15,735 bases of DNA from Eubacteriaceae bacterium UBA1433 (GTDB taxonomy: Bacteria; Bacillota; Clostridia; Eubacteriales; UBA1433), in NCBI GenBank assembly GCA_002329295.1, contig DCTT01000026.1, forward strand, positions 57,068 through 72,802, read 5' to 3'. Made by a program: the position numbers and the translations under genes. Position 1 is the stretch's first letter. Every line of letters starts with the position of its first letter. Shown here piece by piece: positions 1 to 7,070 of the stretch. The notes under the pieces were generated by a model. That model saw only the letters and a list, made by a program, of their open reading frames with translations. It had not been told where the DNA came from and did not search any database.

Positions 1-17
1 AAAGTTATACCCGCCAT
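1..17 (-). CDS. start of a further operon gene (partial, runs out of window)
   Basis: Only the first five codons (M-A-G-I-T) and part of a sixth are inside the window. A perfect AGGAGG lies at 23-28, five bases before the ATG, and it overlaps the stop codon of the preceding gene, so this is a translationally coupled fourth gene of the same operon. The N-terminus resembles TerD-family proteins, which often begin M-A-(G)-I-x-L before a K-G-Q segment, and TerD and TelA genes are frequent neighbours of XpaC and VWA genes. Five residues cannot settle the family; the product name is inference. Confidence 0.5.
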
Positions 18-26
18 ATTTACCTC

Positions 27-1085
27 CTAATTTGAAAGCTCGTTTACAATGATATCCATCGTTCTAAAATCAGGCATAGGCATAACGCCTGTTATCTGCG
101 ATAAAACTCCGTTCACTCCGAAAACATCCGTCTCTGCTTGGGTTCCGGAAATTCCTGTCCTAAAGCCGTGGTCTTTCCACGCTATGTCCTGAATCACGGG
201 GTCCATAAGTGCGTCTATGGCATAATCTCCTTTTTCATCCAGGGCAATCATCACATGGGAAGAATATACCGTTGGTGTAGGATAGATGATACATAAATCG
301 TCTCCGACTTTTTTCCAGATATCGGGATTAGTAACCGCAAATTCCAAAATCTGATTTTCATAGGCAGCTATCATAGGATAGGAGCCTACACCCATTTTTA
401 AGAACTGATCAAACAAATCCGCTGATGAAGTATCCATATACCCCATTCTTTTAAAAAAATCTTTTAAATCAGGCAAGACTTTGTAGACAGATGTGGAATC
501 AACAACTCTGCCGCCGTTCATCGTATTAGCTAAAAGCCCTGCAAACATATTCCCCGAATTTGACTTGGTCGGATCCGTCGTCTTTACCGATATCGAGCCG
601 TAAAGTTGCGGCAAACCTATATCAGCCCAGGTTTTACCTTCTTTGACCGCTGCTACAAATTTATTCATATCCATAAAGTAAGAGCCATTTGATTCAAAAA
701 CTATACCGGCTTCTTGTAAGCTGTCTCTGACTAATGAATGAGTATAAATAACCAACGGCGTATTTAATATTATTTCATACCTCCTGGGAGAACCTATTTC
801 CGCCCTGTATAATTCAAGAGCTGTCTGCGAAGCCGGAAAAAGATAGCTCATACCTTCTTTATCGGCTTTTATCATATCCAAAGAGCCTGCTTTTCTGTAG
901 TTGAGTTCTAAGGAGTATTTTTTTGCCATTTCTTTTTTAAAATTTTCATCCTCAAAGAGACCGATCTTTTCTCCGCCAAGATAGCCGTTTATTTTATCCA
1001 CAGGTTTCGGAGTTAATATAAAATATCCTATTACTGCCGCCATCACAATAATGAGTATACCTAATCCTATCCACTTTGGTTTCAT
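27..1085 (-). CDS. membrane-anchored extracellular solute-binding-like protein
   Basis: A 352-aa protein with one N-terminal membrane segment (about residues 6-26) and no lipobox, so it is probably anchored by an uncleaved signal with the rest outside the cell. The body looks like a type-2 periplasmic binding fold. It shares landmarks with the solute-binding half of the first gene of this operon: an S-N-S-G motif in the middle, a Y-E-x-x-I motif in the later third, a Y-P segment, then R-T-G near the end. It therefore looks like a paralogue lacking the VWA domain. The ATG directly follows the TAA of the upstream gene (TAAATG) with GGAGG ahead of it, giving tight coupling. No permease genes are visible, so it may sense or present a ligand rather than serve an ABC importer. 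The ligand is unknown. Confidence 0.75.
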   Translation of the reverse strand: MKPKWIGLGILIIVMAAVIGYFILTPKPVDKINGYLGGEKIGLFEDENFKKEMAKKYSLELNYRKAGSLDMIKADKEGMSYLFPASQTALELYRAEIGSPRRYEIILNTPLVIYTHSLVRDSLQEAGIVFESNGSYFMDMNKFVAAVKEGKTWADIGLPQLYGSISVKTTDPTKSNSGNMFAGLLANTMNGGRVVDSTSVYKVLPDLKDFFKRMGYMDTSSADLFDQFLKMGVGSYPMIAAYENQILEFAVTNPDIWKKVGDDLCIIYPTPTVYSSHVMIALDEKGDYAIDALMDPVIQDIAWKDHGFRTGISGTQAETDVFGVNGVLSQITGVMPMPDFRTMDIIVNELSN

Positions 1086-1688
1086 TTATTCCTCCGATCT
1101 TAAAGTCTGTTCCAAGACTTTAACATCTGTTGTAATATCCATAATCTCGCCCTGCATCAATCTCTCATATTGCTGATCAAAGGCCCTTGTAAGTATCGTA
1201 AGACCGCTCACAATATCGGTTTTCGCCTTTTCAACAGACTCTCCTCTGACTCTTGAAAAGATTAATTTTTGATATTTTCCCAAAAGGCCTGCCGCCGTGT
1301 CCAAATAATAATTTATAAATCTTCTTGCAAGACCGATTTTTTCGGGATTTTTTTGCAAGTGCTCAAATATGGATATGCCGGATTGATATAATTCTGAAGC
1401 GAGTTCTCTAACTGTGCCGTCTTGAATTTTTTTGCCGGTTTTGTCCAAAATCTCCAAGTCTTCATAGGCATCTTTCATAAGGGATTTCATCTCTTCTCCC
1501 TCTACATCGCTTAACCTGAGGGAACCTATCTTTATCACGGGTTTTGAAATCATATAAACTCCCGCATAGACTGCTATCGGAATTAAGATAATCATCGGGA
1601 GCGGCATATTAAAAAACCAGGTCAAAGCAAAAGCCGCCAAACTCCCTAATAAACTTTTTATTGTACGAAATATTTCACTATTTTTCAT
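1086..1688 (-). CDS. XpaC-family (5-bromo-4-chloroindolyl phosphate hydrolysis) membrane protein
   Basis: A 200-aa protein with two hydrophobic segments near the N-terminus (about residues 12-27 and 31-47) and a charged, mostly helical C-terminal region with an I-x-x-Y-Y-L-D-T-A motif. This architecture fits the XpaC family, whose genes usually pair with telA-like toxic-anion-resistance genes (xpaC-yaaN in Bacillus subtilis). The family name comes from a phosphatase-substrate phenotype; no catalytic motif is visible and the biochemical role is not established. An in-frame ATG six bases upstream would sit directly on the AAAAGG ribosome binding site, so the second methionine (1688) is the better start. 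That binding site overlaps the stop of the upstream gene, and the gene's own TAA abuts the next ATG, so all three are coupled. Confidence 0.75.
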   Translation of the reverse strand: MKNSEIFRTIKSLLGSLAAFALTWFFNMPLPMIILIPIAVYAGVYMISKPVIKIGSLRLSDVEGEEMKSLMKDAYEDLEILDKTGKKIQDGTVRELASELYQSGISIFEHLQKNPEKIGLARRFINYYLDTAAGLLGKYQKLIFSRVRGESVEKAKTDIVSGLTILTRAFDQQYERLMQGEIMDITTDVKVLEQTLRSEE

Positions 1689-1698
1689 AAACATCCTT

Positions 1699-3309
1699 TT
1701 AATTATATCCCTTTACGCTTCTGAAGGCTCCCGCAAGGTTTTCTCTGCCGTCAAATACTCTTGCGCCCGTGTATTTTGCCACTTCTTCCAATTGTTCAGG
1801 ATTTGCATCTCCGAACATAATCGAGAACACTGGTATATCTTGACCGAGTTCTTCGTAAGCAGCTTTGAAGTCTTCAAAGCTGCCTCCACTTTCTCCGTCG
1901 GTAAGCAGTATTATGGCAGGATTGTACTTATTTAAATCATAAGTTTCCAAAGTGATTAACGCTTCAGTCATCGCCCTATACATATCAGTGCCTCCGCCGG
2001 CGGACTGATCTTTCACTCTTTTATTTAATTCATTTAAAGCTTCTTCCGTACTCGGATCGATTATAATACTGTCTATCACATCACTATTAAAAAAAATAAC
2101 TTGATTTACTTCCGATGGGTTTGCCTGTAATAACAGGTCTTTTGCCTTTTGCTGGTCAAGGATTAAGTCCATTGCTTCTTTGACTTCTTTTTCTCCCTTC
2201 CCCGCCATAGAACCTGAAAAATCAAGACAATATATGGAGAGGGAGGGCTTTCTGAATTCACCTTGATAAAGATTTAATGCTTCCATAATAACATCTGCGG
2301 TCGGAAGCTTGATCGGAGAAAGAATTCTATCGGTATTTATACCCCACTCCTTTTTAAATACTCCCTTATTTTCATCAAATACGCCTTCATAACCTGTACG
2401 TCTGCCTAATTTTTGTAATTCGCTCTGGACTCTTTCACTTAAAAGATATTTTTGAAAGTCTAAAAAGGCTTTTTCTTTATTCTTGTCGCCCCGGTCTATA
2501 TACCCCAGCGGTGAATCGGAAATGGAAAGTCCGTCATACGGATAAACTAAGTAAAGCGGTTCCTCACCTCTTGCTACTAATTCTTGATTCGTAGTAATAA
2601 TCAAGGATTCATAGTTTACCATGGAATCATAGTTACCGTTTAAAAATAAGGTCTTTAACCATTCAGAGCTACCTGAAGACCTGTCAACTCCGCTCAGTAG
2701 ATTTGTAATATCTTCCCTTAGTTGCTGCTTTTGCAAGTCTTCTTTGGTAAGTACCTCGGGATTGCCGGACAGACCGGATAAAAAGCCTAAATATGCACAG
2801 GCACCTGAGTTAGATTGCGTGGCTGATGTCATGCAAAACTTCAATTCTCCCGAGTTTATTTTTGACATGATATCGTTTATAGATACTTCTTTGTCGACAA
2901 AGCCAATCTTCTCGGCCAAGGACTTTTTTATACCGAAAACTACGGGACTGAGGCTTATAGACTCTGTATGTTTCACTTTGAAATCTTTATCTCCCATGGA
3001 AATCCATATGGAAGAAGCCGGCCAAACGGCATCGTAATTTGCGGCACCGGCTTGAAGTTGTCTCATAATATCGATTGAACCCATATAGGTCATTTCTATG
3101 CTAACTTTATTTTTTTTGCAATATTGTTCTATCAACGGTTCAAGCTCTTTATTTTCCGAACCGGATACTATTCGGATTAATGTACCACCCGTTCCGAAAA
3201 CGTTCTGCTTGGAGCCGGAATTTTGATTGTCATTTTTCTTGCTTCCGCCACAAGCGGAAAGTAGGAGTAAAAAAATAAGCAATACTGATATAAAAGCTTT
3301 CTTAGACAT
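1699..3309 (-). CDS. lipoprotein: solute-binding domain fused to a VWA domain
   Basis: A 536-aa exported lipoprotein. The signal peptide ends in the lipobox L-S-A-C with Cys20 as predicted lipidation site. Residues about 40-350 form a solute-binding-protein domain with an S-N-S-G motif and a Y-E-S-L-I segment. Residues about 355-530 form a von Willebrand A domain with an intact MIDAS: D363-x-S365-x-S367, a G-G-G-T-D loop and a later T-D-G-E. MIDAS sites bind a divalent metal and usually a protein partner, so an extracellular protein-protein or metal-dependent interaction is likely. It is the first gene of the operon, with GGAGGGG ahead of the ATG and a promoter carrying PhoP-like boxes. Solute-binding/VWA fusions occur in Firmicutes beside TelA/TerD-type genes, suggesting an envelope stress role; this is inference. 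The C-terminus looks complete. Confidence 0.85.
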   Translation of the reverse strand: MSKKAFISVLLIFLLLLSACGGSKKNDNQNSGSKQNVFGTGGTLIRIVSGSENKELEPLIEQYCKKNKVSIEMTYMGSIDIMRQLQAGAANYDAVWPASSIWISMGDKDFKVKHTESISLSPVVFGIKKSLAEKIGFVDKEVSINDIMSKINSGELKFCMTSATQSNSGACAYLGFLSGLSGNPEVLTKEDLQKQQLREDITNLLSGVDRSSGSSEWLKTLFLNGNYDSMVNYESLIITTNQELVARGEEPLYLVYPYDGLSISDSPLGYIDRGDKNKEKAFLDFQKYLLSERVQSELQKLGRRTGYEGVFDENKGVFKKEWGINTDRILSPIKLPTADVIMEALNLYQGEFRKPSLSIYCLDFSGSMAGKGEKEVKEAMDLILDQQKAKDLLLQANPSEVNQVIFFNSDVIDSIIIDPSTEEALNELNKRVKDQSAGGGTDMYRAMTEALITLETYDLNKYNPAIILLTDGESGGSFEDFKAAYEELGQDIPVFSIMFGDANPEQLEEVAKYTGARVFDGRENLAGAFRSVKGYN

Positions 3310-3346
3310 ATACTCCCCTCCATCATTTAAATATACGTTATATTAT

Positions 3347-3374
3347 ATTATAAAATATAAAGAGGGCGTGTAAA
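3347..3374 (-). promoter_or_regulatory. promoter of the solute-binding/VWA operon
   Basis: The -35 element TTTACA is at 3369-3374 and the -10 element TATAAT at 3347-3352, with a 16-bp spacer. A second TATAAT at 3342-3347 would need a 21-bp spacer and is less likely. The start codon of the first gene follows about 38 bases further on. Confidence 0.6.
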
Positions 3375-3407
3375 GAACATGTATAATCCATGTATAATCT
3401 ATGTTAA
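3369..3407 (-). promoter_or_regulatory. four 11-bp-phased hexamers, PhoP/PhoB-type operator
   Basis: On the minus strand four hexamers, TTAACA, TATACA, TATACA and TTTACA, are each separated by exactly 5 bases (plus-strand positions 3402-3407, 3391-3396, 3380-3385 and 3369-3374). The last is the -35 element itself. Bacillus PhoP boxes are TT(A/C/T)A(C/T)A repeats with 11-bp period upstream of or overlapping the -35 region, and OmpR/PhoB-family regulators in general bind 11-bp direct repeats. Two of the four hexamers match the consensus fully and two match 5 of 6. Which regulator binds is inference. Confidence 0.5.
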
Positions 3408-3494
3408 TTTTATATTTATCTGAATATAACGAAGTATCAGTGATTAACACTAATATCAAGCAACAGGAGAATATTTCATTCAGAAACACCCATA

Positions 3495-3659
3495 ATGAAC
3501 CGTTTTGATAGGAACAAAAGCACCATAAATACAACCAACCATGCTTACGATGCAGAACGAAGAGCATATTATCAAACCCATAAAGATTATTTTCGAAAAT
3601 ATGACCACAGGTACTGTCTTGACCATAAAGAAAAATTGCTACTCAGACAAAGAAAGTGA
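3495..3659 (+). CDS. possible small basic protein, 54 aa
   Basis: An ATG-to-TGA ORF rich in Tyr, His, Arg and Lys, with the pattern R-R-A-Y-Y-x-x-H-K-x-Y-F-R-K-Y followed by H-K-E-K-L-L. This resembles the short Y-x-x-H-K-E repeats of many small, poorly characterised clostridial and phage proteins. The frame stays open upstream to 3444. An AGGAGA at 3465-3470 is 24 bases before the ATG, too far to serve it, so either the start lies at a non-ATG codon or the gene has lost its 5' end. A 6-bp hairpin follows the stop by two bases. I do not recognise a function, and it may be a remnant. Confidence 0.3.
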   Translation: MNRFDRNKSTINTTNHAYDAERRAYYQTHKDYFRKYDHRYCLDHKEKLLLRQRK

Positions 3660-3661
3660 AA

Positions 3662-3679
3662 TGCCGTAAAAAAACGGCA
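3662..3679 (+). terminator. weak hairpin after the small ORF
   Basis: TGCCGT and ACGGCA pair around a six-A loop, followed only by GATTTT. It begins two bases after the stop of the 54-aa ORF. The T-run is poor, so termination would be inefficient. Confidence 0.25.
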
Positions 3680-3840
3680 GATTTTGGACAAAGCAAGCGA
3701 TTGCCCCACAAAGCAAATCTTTGCTTTTAAGTCAGTCTGCTGCAACCCCAAAAACAAGAAAAAAACATCCCGAAAATGACTCCGGGGCGGGCTGCCCTAT
3801 AGGGTATAAGGCTCAAAACCCCTTGAAATCAAGGACTTTT

Positions 3841-3880
3841 AGAAAAAAAATAAAAGCAGATTTTTCTATCAAAATCTGCT
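3841..3880 (-). terminator. intrinsic terminator of the tRNA-Ser pair
   Basis: A perfect 10-bp stem (3855-3864 with 3871-3880) with a 6-base loop. On the minus strand it is followed by TTTTATTTTTTTT. It starts 9 bases after the CCA end of tRNA-Ser(GCT). Confidence 0.85.
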
Positions 3881-3888
3881 GCCTTTTC

Positions 3889-3980
3889 TGGCGGAGAAGG
3901 AGAGATTCGAACTCTCGCGCCGGTTTCCCGACCTACACCCTTAGCAGGGGCGCCTCTTCGGCCAACTTGAGTACTTCTCC
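3889..3980 (-). tRNA. tRNA-Ser (anticodon GCT)
   Basis: A 92-base type-II tRNA reading from 3980 to 3889. The acceptor GGAGAAG pairs with CTTCTCC, followed by discriminator G and an encoded CCA (3889-3891). The anticodon loop is C-T-G-C-T-A-A, anticodon GCT, reading AGC/AGU serine codons. The T-arm contains GTTCGAATC and the long variable arm is typical of tRNA-Ser. It is the second gene of a two-tRNA transcript, 29 bases after tRNA-Ser(TGA). Confidence 0.95.
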
Positions 3981-4009
3981 GAATTTTTTGGTTTATTCAA
4001 TTTATGTTA

Positions 4010-4098
4010 TGGCCGAGGAGGTGGGATTCGAACCCACGTGGGCTTTCACCCTAACGGTTTTCAAGACCGCCCCGTTATGACCACTTCGGTACCCCTCG
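4010..4098 (-). tRNA. tRNA-Ser (anticodon TGA)
   Basis: An 89-base type-II tRNA reading from 4098 to 4010. The acceptor CGAGGGG pairs with CTCCTCG with one G-U pair, followed by discriminator G and encoded CCA. The anticodon loop is C-T-T-G-A-A-A, anticodon TGA, reading UCN serine codons. A long variable arm and a T-loop GTTCGAATC are present. It is the first tRNA after the strong promoter at 4112-4140. Confidence 0.95.
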
Positions 4099-4111
4099 TT
4101 CCAGCGCTAAG

Positions 4112-4140
4112 ATTATATCAACATCTTTAATTTGTGTCAA
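4112..4140 (-). promoter_or_regulatory. strong promoter for the tRNA-Ser genes
   Basis: A perfect TTGACA (4135-4140) and a perfect TATAAT (4112-4117) are separated by exactly 17 bp, as expected for a stable-RNA promoter. The -35 begins only 5 bases after the valS stop codon, and no terminator separates the two, so valS transcripts probably also run into the tRNAs. Confidence 0.85.
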
Positions 4141-4145
4141 TGTTT

Positions 4146-6782
4146 TTATCCGAGTTTTGACAGCTTCTCTTCTACGTCGGCCAACATGGCGCCGTATTTT
4201 TTTTGCTTCTCTTTTTCTCCTTCCACTACTGCTTTTGGCGCCTTTTCTACAAATGCGGCATTACTTAATTTTTTCTCTGTCAAGGCCACTTCTTCCCGCA
4301 ATCGATCTCTTTCTTTGATCAGGCGATCATATTCTTTTTCTTTAGCCACTAAATCATCCAACGGAATCGTAAAACTCCCTTGTCCAAACACCGCAGCAAT
4401 GCTGTTGGCGATTTCTTCCTGTAAGGGCAAAATAGATTTTACCGAACACAGCGCCGAAAAATAGTGTCCGTGATTGACAATCATTTCAAAAATCTGTGCG
4501 TCTTCACTCTGCAAATACACATCGCTTTTTTTGGAAGGCGGAATATTCATATTGCTTCGCGCATTGCGAATGGCACGAATGGCCTCGATAAGAATATCCA
4601 TATTTTTTTCGCTTTGCGCAAAAATTCTCTCTGCCTTTCCCTCTGTCCAAGGCTGTGTCATAATTGTTTTTTCATCGGCGTTGAGCGCCAAAAACAACTC
4701 TTCGGTTATAAAGGGAATAAACGGATGCAGCAACTTCAAAATTTCCGAAAAAACATACAACAACGTGTATTGCGCTCCCTGTTTTTGACTCTCATCCGCT
4801 TTGTTATACAACGCTGTTTTCGAAAGCTCGATATACCAATCACAAAAGGTGTTCCAGGCAAAATCATAGAGTTTTTCGGCAGCAATTCCGAATTCGTATT
4901 TTTCCATGTTAGCATCAATCTCTAACGCCAATTGATTCATTTTGCTGATAATCCACTGATCTGCCAGTGTGAGTCTGTCTTGAACTTCTTCATAAAGACA
5001 AGGCGTATAATTATCAGTGTTCATCAAAATAAACTTTGCCGCATTATAGAGTTTATTCATAAAGTTTCTGTTCGCTTCCAACTTTTCGCTGTTCCAGCGC
5101 GCATCGTTCCCCATTTTGTTGCCAGTAATCAGCGTCAGGCGCAGCGCATCGGCTCCGTATTGTTCAATCACCTCTATCGGATCCACGCCGTTGCCCAGCG
5201 ATTTGGACATTTTTCGACCCTGGCTGTCACGAATCAAGCCGTGAATCAATATGTCCGAAAAAGGAATATCGTTCATTTGACTCATGCCGGCCATAATCAT
5301 TCTGGCCACCCATAAAAAAATAATATCAAACCCCGTTACCAAGACATCATTGGGATAGAATTTTTGTAAATCTTTTGTTTGCAACGGCCAACCCAAAGTA
5401 GAAAAAGGCCACAGCGCTGAGCTGAACCAGGTATCCAAAACATCTTCATCTTGGCGGATATTTTGGCTTTGACATTTTGTACAAACCGACGGCGCTTCTT
5501 TTTGCACGATAATTTCACCGCAGTCATCGCAATAATACACGGGAATCCTGTGTCCCCACCATAACTGACGCGAGATACACCAGTCTTTGATATTGTCCAT
5601 CCAATTAAAATATACTTTCTCAAAATGCTTGGGCACAAATCGGATAACATTTTCTCTCACCGCCTCGCTTGCAGGCGTTGCTAAAGGTTCCATTTTTACA
5701 AACCACTGCTCACTGGTCAGGGGCTGAATGGTGGTATCACAGCGATAACACGTGCCCACATTGTGTGTATAAGGTTCCATTTTCACAAAGAAACCCTGCT
5801 GTTTTAAATCTTCAAGTACTTTTTCCCGCCCTTCAAGCAATGTAAGCCCTCTGTAAGCCTCCGGTACATTTTCATTTAAAACCCCGTCGTCATCACAGAT
5901 TCTTATCTGCATGAGATCGTGTCGAAGTCCCATTTCAAAGTCGTTGGGGTCATGACAAGGCGTCACCTTTACACATCCGGTACCGAATTCTTTTTCCACA
6001 TAAGGGTCTGCAAAAATCGGCAGTGCTCTGCCCACCAAGGGCAAAATCGCATTTTTGCCGATCAAATGCTGATATCTCTCATCCTCAGAAGAAACGGCAA
6101 TGCCTGTATCGCCCAGCATGGTTTCGGGTCGTGTAGTGGCTACTACGATACTCTCTTCGCTGTTTTCGATGAAATAACGAATATAATAAATATACCCTTC
6201 TTGTTCTTCATACTCCACTTCCGCATCCGAAATCGTCGTTTTGCAATCTGTACACCAGTTGATGATACGGTTTCCGCGGTAAATCAGCCCTTTTTCATAG
6301 AGCGCAATAAAAAATTCTTTTACAGCCTCACTGCAACCTTCGTCCATTGTAAAGCGTTCTCTGCTCCAATCGCAAGAAGCGCCCAACTTTCGAAATTGTT
6401 TTGCAATGCGCTCGCGATAATAGCGACTCCACTCCCAGGCTTCTTCCAAAAACGCCTCTCTGCCAAACTCTTCTTTTGTTTTTCCATAATCGTTTTTGAT
6501 TTTTTCGACAAGCTTTACCTCGGTAGCAATGGATGCATGGTCTTCGCCCGGCAACCACAAAGCGCTGTAGCCCTTCATTCGCTTGTACCGAGTTAAAATA
6601 TCCTGGATCGTGCCGTCAAAAGCATGCCCCAAATGAAGCTGTCCCGTAATATTGGGCGGCGGCATAACAATGGTAAACGGTTTGCATTCAGGATGAATTT
6701 CCGGTTTGAAATATCCTGCTTCTTCCCATTTTTTATACAACGCACCTTCTATATTATTATGATTGTAACTTTTTTCGAGCAT
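4146..6782 (-). CDS. valS: valyl-tRNA synthetase
   Basis: An 878-aa class I aminoacyl-tRNA synthetase that charges tRNA-Val in the cytoplasm, close in length to the Bacillus enzyme. The HIGH signature reads H-L-G-H at residues 50-53 after P-P-P-N-I-T-G, and the KMSKS loop is intact at 524-528. Between them lies the CP1 editing domain, with T-T-R-P-E-T-M-L-G-D-T-G, which removes mischarged threonine, and a Cys-rich zinc-ribbon-like segment (C-D-D-C and C-x-x-C) near residue 420. The last about 65 residues form the charged coiled-coil arm typical of ValRS. Expression is very likely controlled by the T-box leader just upstream with a GUC specifier. lgt lies upstream on the same strand and the tRNA-Ser genes follow. 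Confidence 0.98.
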   Translation of the reverse strand: MLEKSYNHNNIEGALYKKWEEAGYFKPEIHPECKPFTIVMPPPNITGQLHLGHAFDGTIQDILTRYKRMKGYSALWLPGEDHASIATEVKLVEKIKNDYGKTKEEFGREAFLEEAWEWSRYYRERIAKQFRKLGASCDWSRERFTMDEGCSEAVKEFFIALYEKGLIYRGNRIINWCTDCKTTISDAEVEYEEQEGYIYYIRYFIENSEESIVVATTRPETMLGDTGIAVSSEDERYQHLIGKNAILPLVGRALPIFADPYVEKEFGTGCVKVTPCHDPNDFEMGLRHDLMQIRICDDDGVLNENVPEAYRGLTLLEGREKVLEDLKQQGFFVKMEPYTHNVGTCYRCDTTIQPLTSEQWFVKMEPLATPASEAVRENVIRFVPKHFEKVYFNWMDNIKDWCISRQLWWGHRIPVYYCDDCGEIIVQKEAPSVCTKCQSQNIRQDEDVLDTWFSSALWPFSTLGWPLQTKDLQKFYPNDVLVTGFDIIFLWVARMIMAGMSQMNDIPFSDILIHGLIRDSQGRKMSKSLGNGVDPIEVIEQYGADALRLTLITGNKMGNDARWNSEKLEANRNFMNKLYNAAKFILMNTDNYTPCLYEEVQDRLTLADQWIISKMNQLALEIDANMEKYEFGIAAEKLYDFAWNTFCDWYIELSKTALYNKADESQKQGAQYTLLYVFSEILKLLHPFIPFITEELFLALNADEKTIMTQPWTEGKAERIFAQSEKNMDILIEAIRAIRNARSNMNIPPSKKSDVYLQSEDAQIFEMIVNHGHYFSALCSVKSILPLQEEIANSIAAVFGQGSFTIPLDDLVAKEKEYDRLIKERDRLREEVALTEKKLSNAAFVEKAPKAVVEGEKEKQKKYGAMLADVEEKLSKLG

Positions 6783-6809
6783 CTGTTTTCACCTCTGTTT
6801 TTTTATTGC

Positions 6810-7030
6810 CTATATAAATAAAAACGCCTTTGCAATCTGCAAAGGACGAATCACCGCGGTACCACCTTTGTTAAATGAGCACGCTGCCCATTTCTCTCTT
6901 TTGCGCATGCTGCGCTTTTACTCCAAAGCGACGTTCGGTTTTTTGTATTGAGCCCTTGCAGCAAACGGACTCTCTCTGTAAATAACCCAAACCTACTCTT
7001 CTTTTTCATCGTATTATCTAAATAGTTAGA
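6810..7030 (-). promoter_or_regulatory. T-box riboswitch controlling valS, valine specifier GUC
   Basis: The minus-strand leader has the hallmarks of a T-box. An AGAGAG K-turn element occurs in Stem I. The specifier context G-A-A-C-GTC-G-C-T-T-T-G-G-A-G places GTC (plus-strand 6930-6932) as the specifier codon. The conserved T-box A-A-A-G-G-T-G-G-T-A-C-C-G-C-G-G is at 6854-6869. The competing terminator is the stem 6827-6834 with 6838-6845 followed by a T-rich run. Uncharged tRNA-Val pairs with the specifier and the T-box bulge, stabilising the antiterminator and allowing valS transcription. The specifier identity agrees with the downstream gene. Confidence 0.95.
6813..6848 (-). terminator. 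T-box regulated terminator of valS leader
   Basis: A perfect 8-bp stem (6827-6834 with 6838-6845), extended by a CG/CG pair around one bulge, is followed on the minus strand by GTTTTTATTT. It overlaps the end of the antiterminator region and is the off-state of the riboswitch. Confidence 0.9.
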
Positions 7031-7034
7031 GTGT

Positions 7035-7063
7035 ATTATAACATGGTTTAATTGATTTGAAAA
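7035..7063 (-). promoter_or_regulatory. promoter of the valS T-box transcript
   Basis: A perfect TATAAT is at 7035-7040, with a weaker -35 TTTTCA at 7058-7063 at 17-bp spacing. It lies just after the lgt stop codon, so valS has its own transcript even if lgt transcription reads through. Confidence 0.7.
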
Positions 7064-7070
7064 GCACCTT

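Larger units (their letters stand above)
3310..3888. other. intergenic region without a large gene
   Basis: This stretch between the envelope operon and the tRNA genes holds the operon promoter and operator at the low end, a possible 54-aa plus-strand ORF, and several short palindromes: TGCCGT/ACGGCA at 3662-3679, AAAGCAAA/TTTGCTTT at 3710-3727, CCCTATAGGG at 3795-3804 and CCTTGA/TCAAGG at 3821-3834. The tRNA terminator is at the high end. No integrase or transposase remnant is recognisable, and no partial copy of the tRNA 3' end is seen on the low side. The region looks like decayed or accessory sequence. Confidence 0.5.

Noticed and set aside
3378..3399. Tandem 11-bp repeats as iterons of a replication origin or a CRISPR remnant
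   Set aside because: Only two perfect copies exist, without spacers or nearby rep or cas genes; their phase with the -35 fits an operator better.
3343..3567. Minus-strand open frame of 74 codons upstream of the lipoprotein gene
   Set aside because: It overlaps the operon promoter and hexamer box, has no ribosome binding site and an unconvincing composition.
3663..3727. Remnant of an insertion sequence suggested by hairpins
   Set aside because: No terminal inverted repeat pair, target duplication or transposase motif can be seen.
3721..4080. Plus-strand open frame of 119 codons
   Set aside because: It runs antisense through both tRNA-Ser genes and their terminator and has no coding support.
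5919..6596. Plus-strand open frame of 225 codons
   Set aside because: It is entirely antisense to valS, whose motifs and length are complete.
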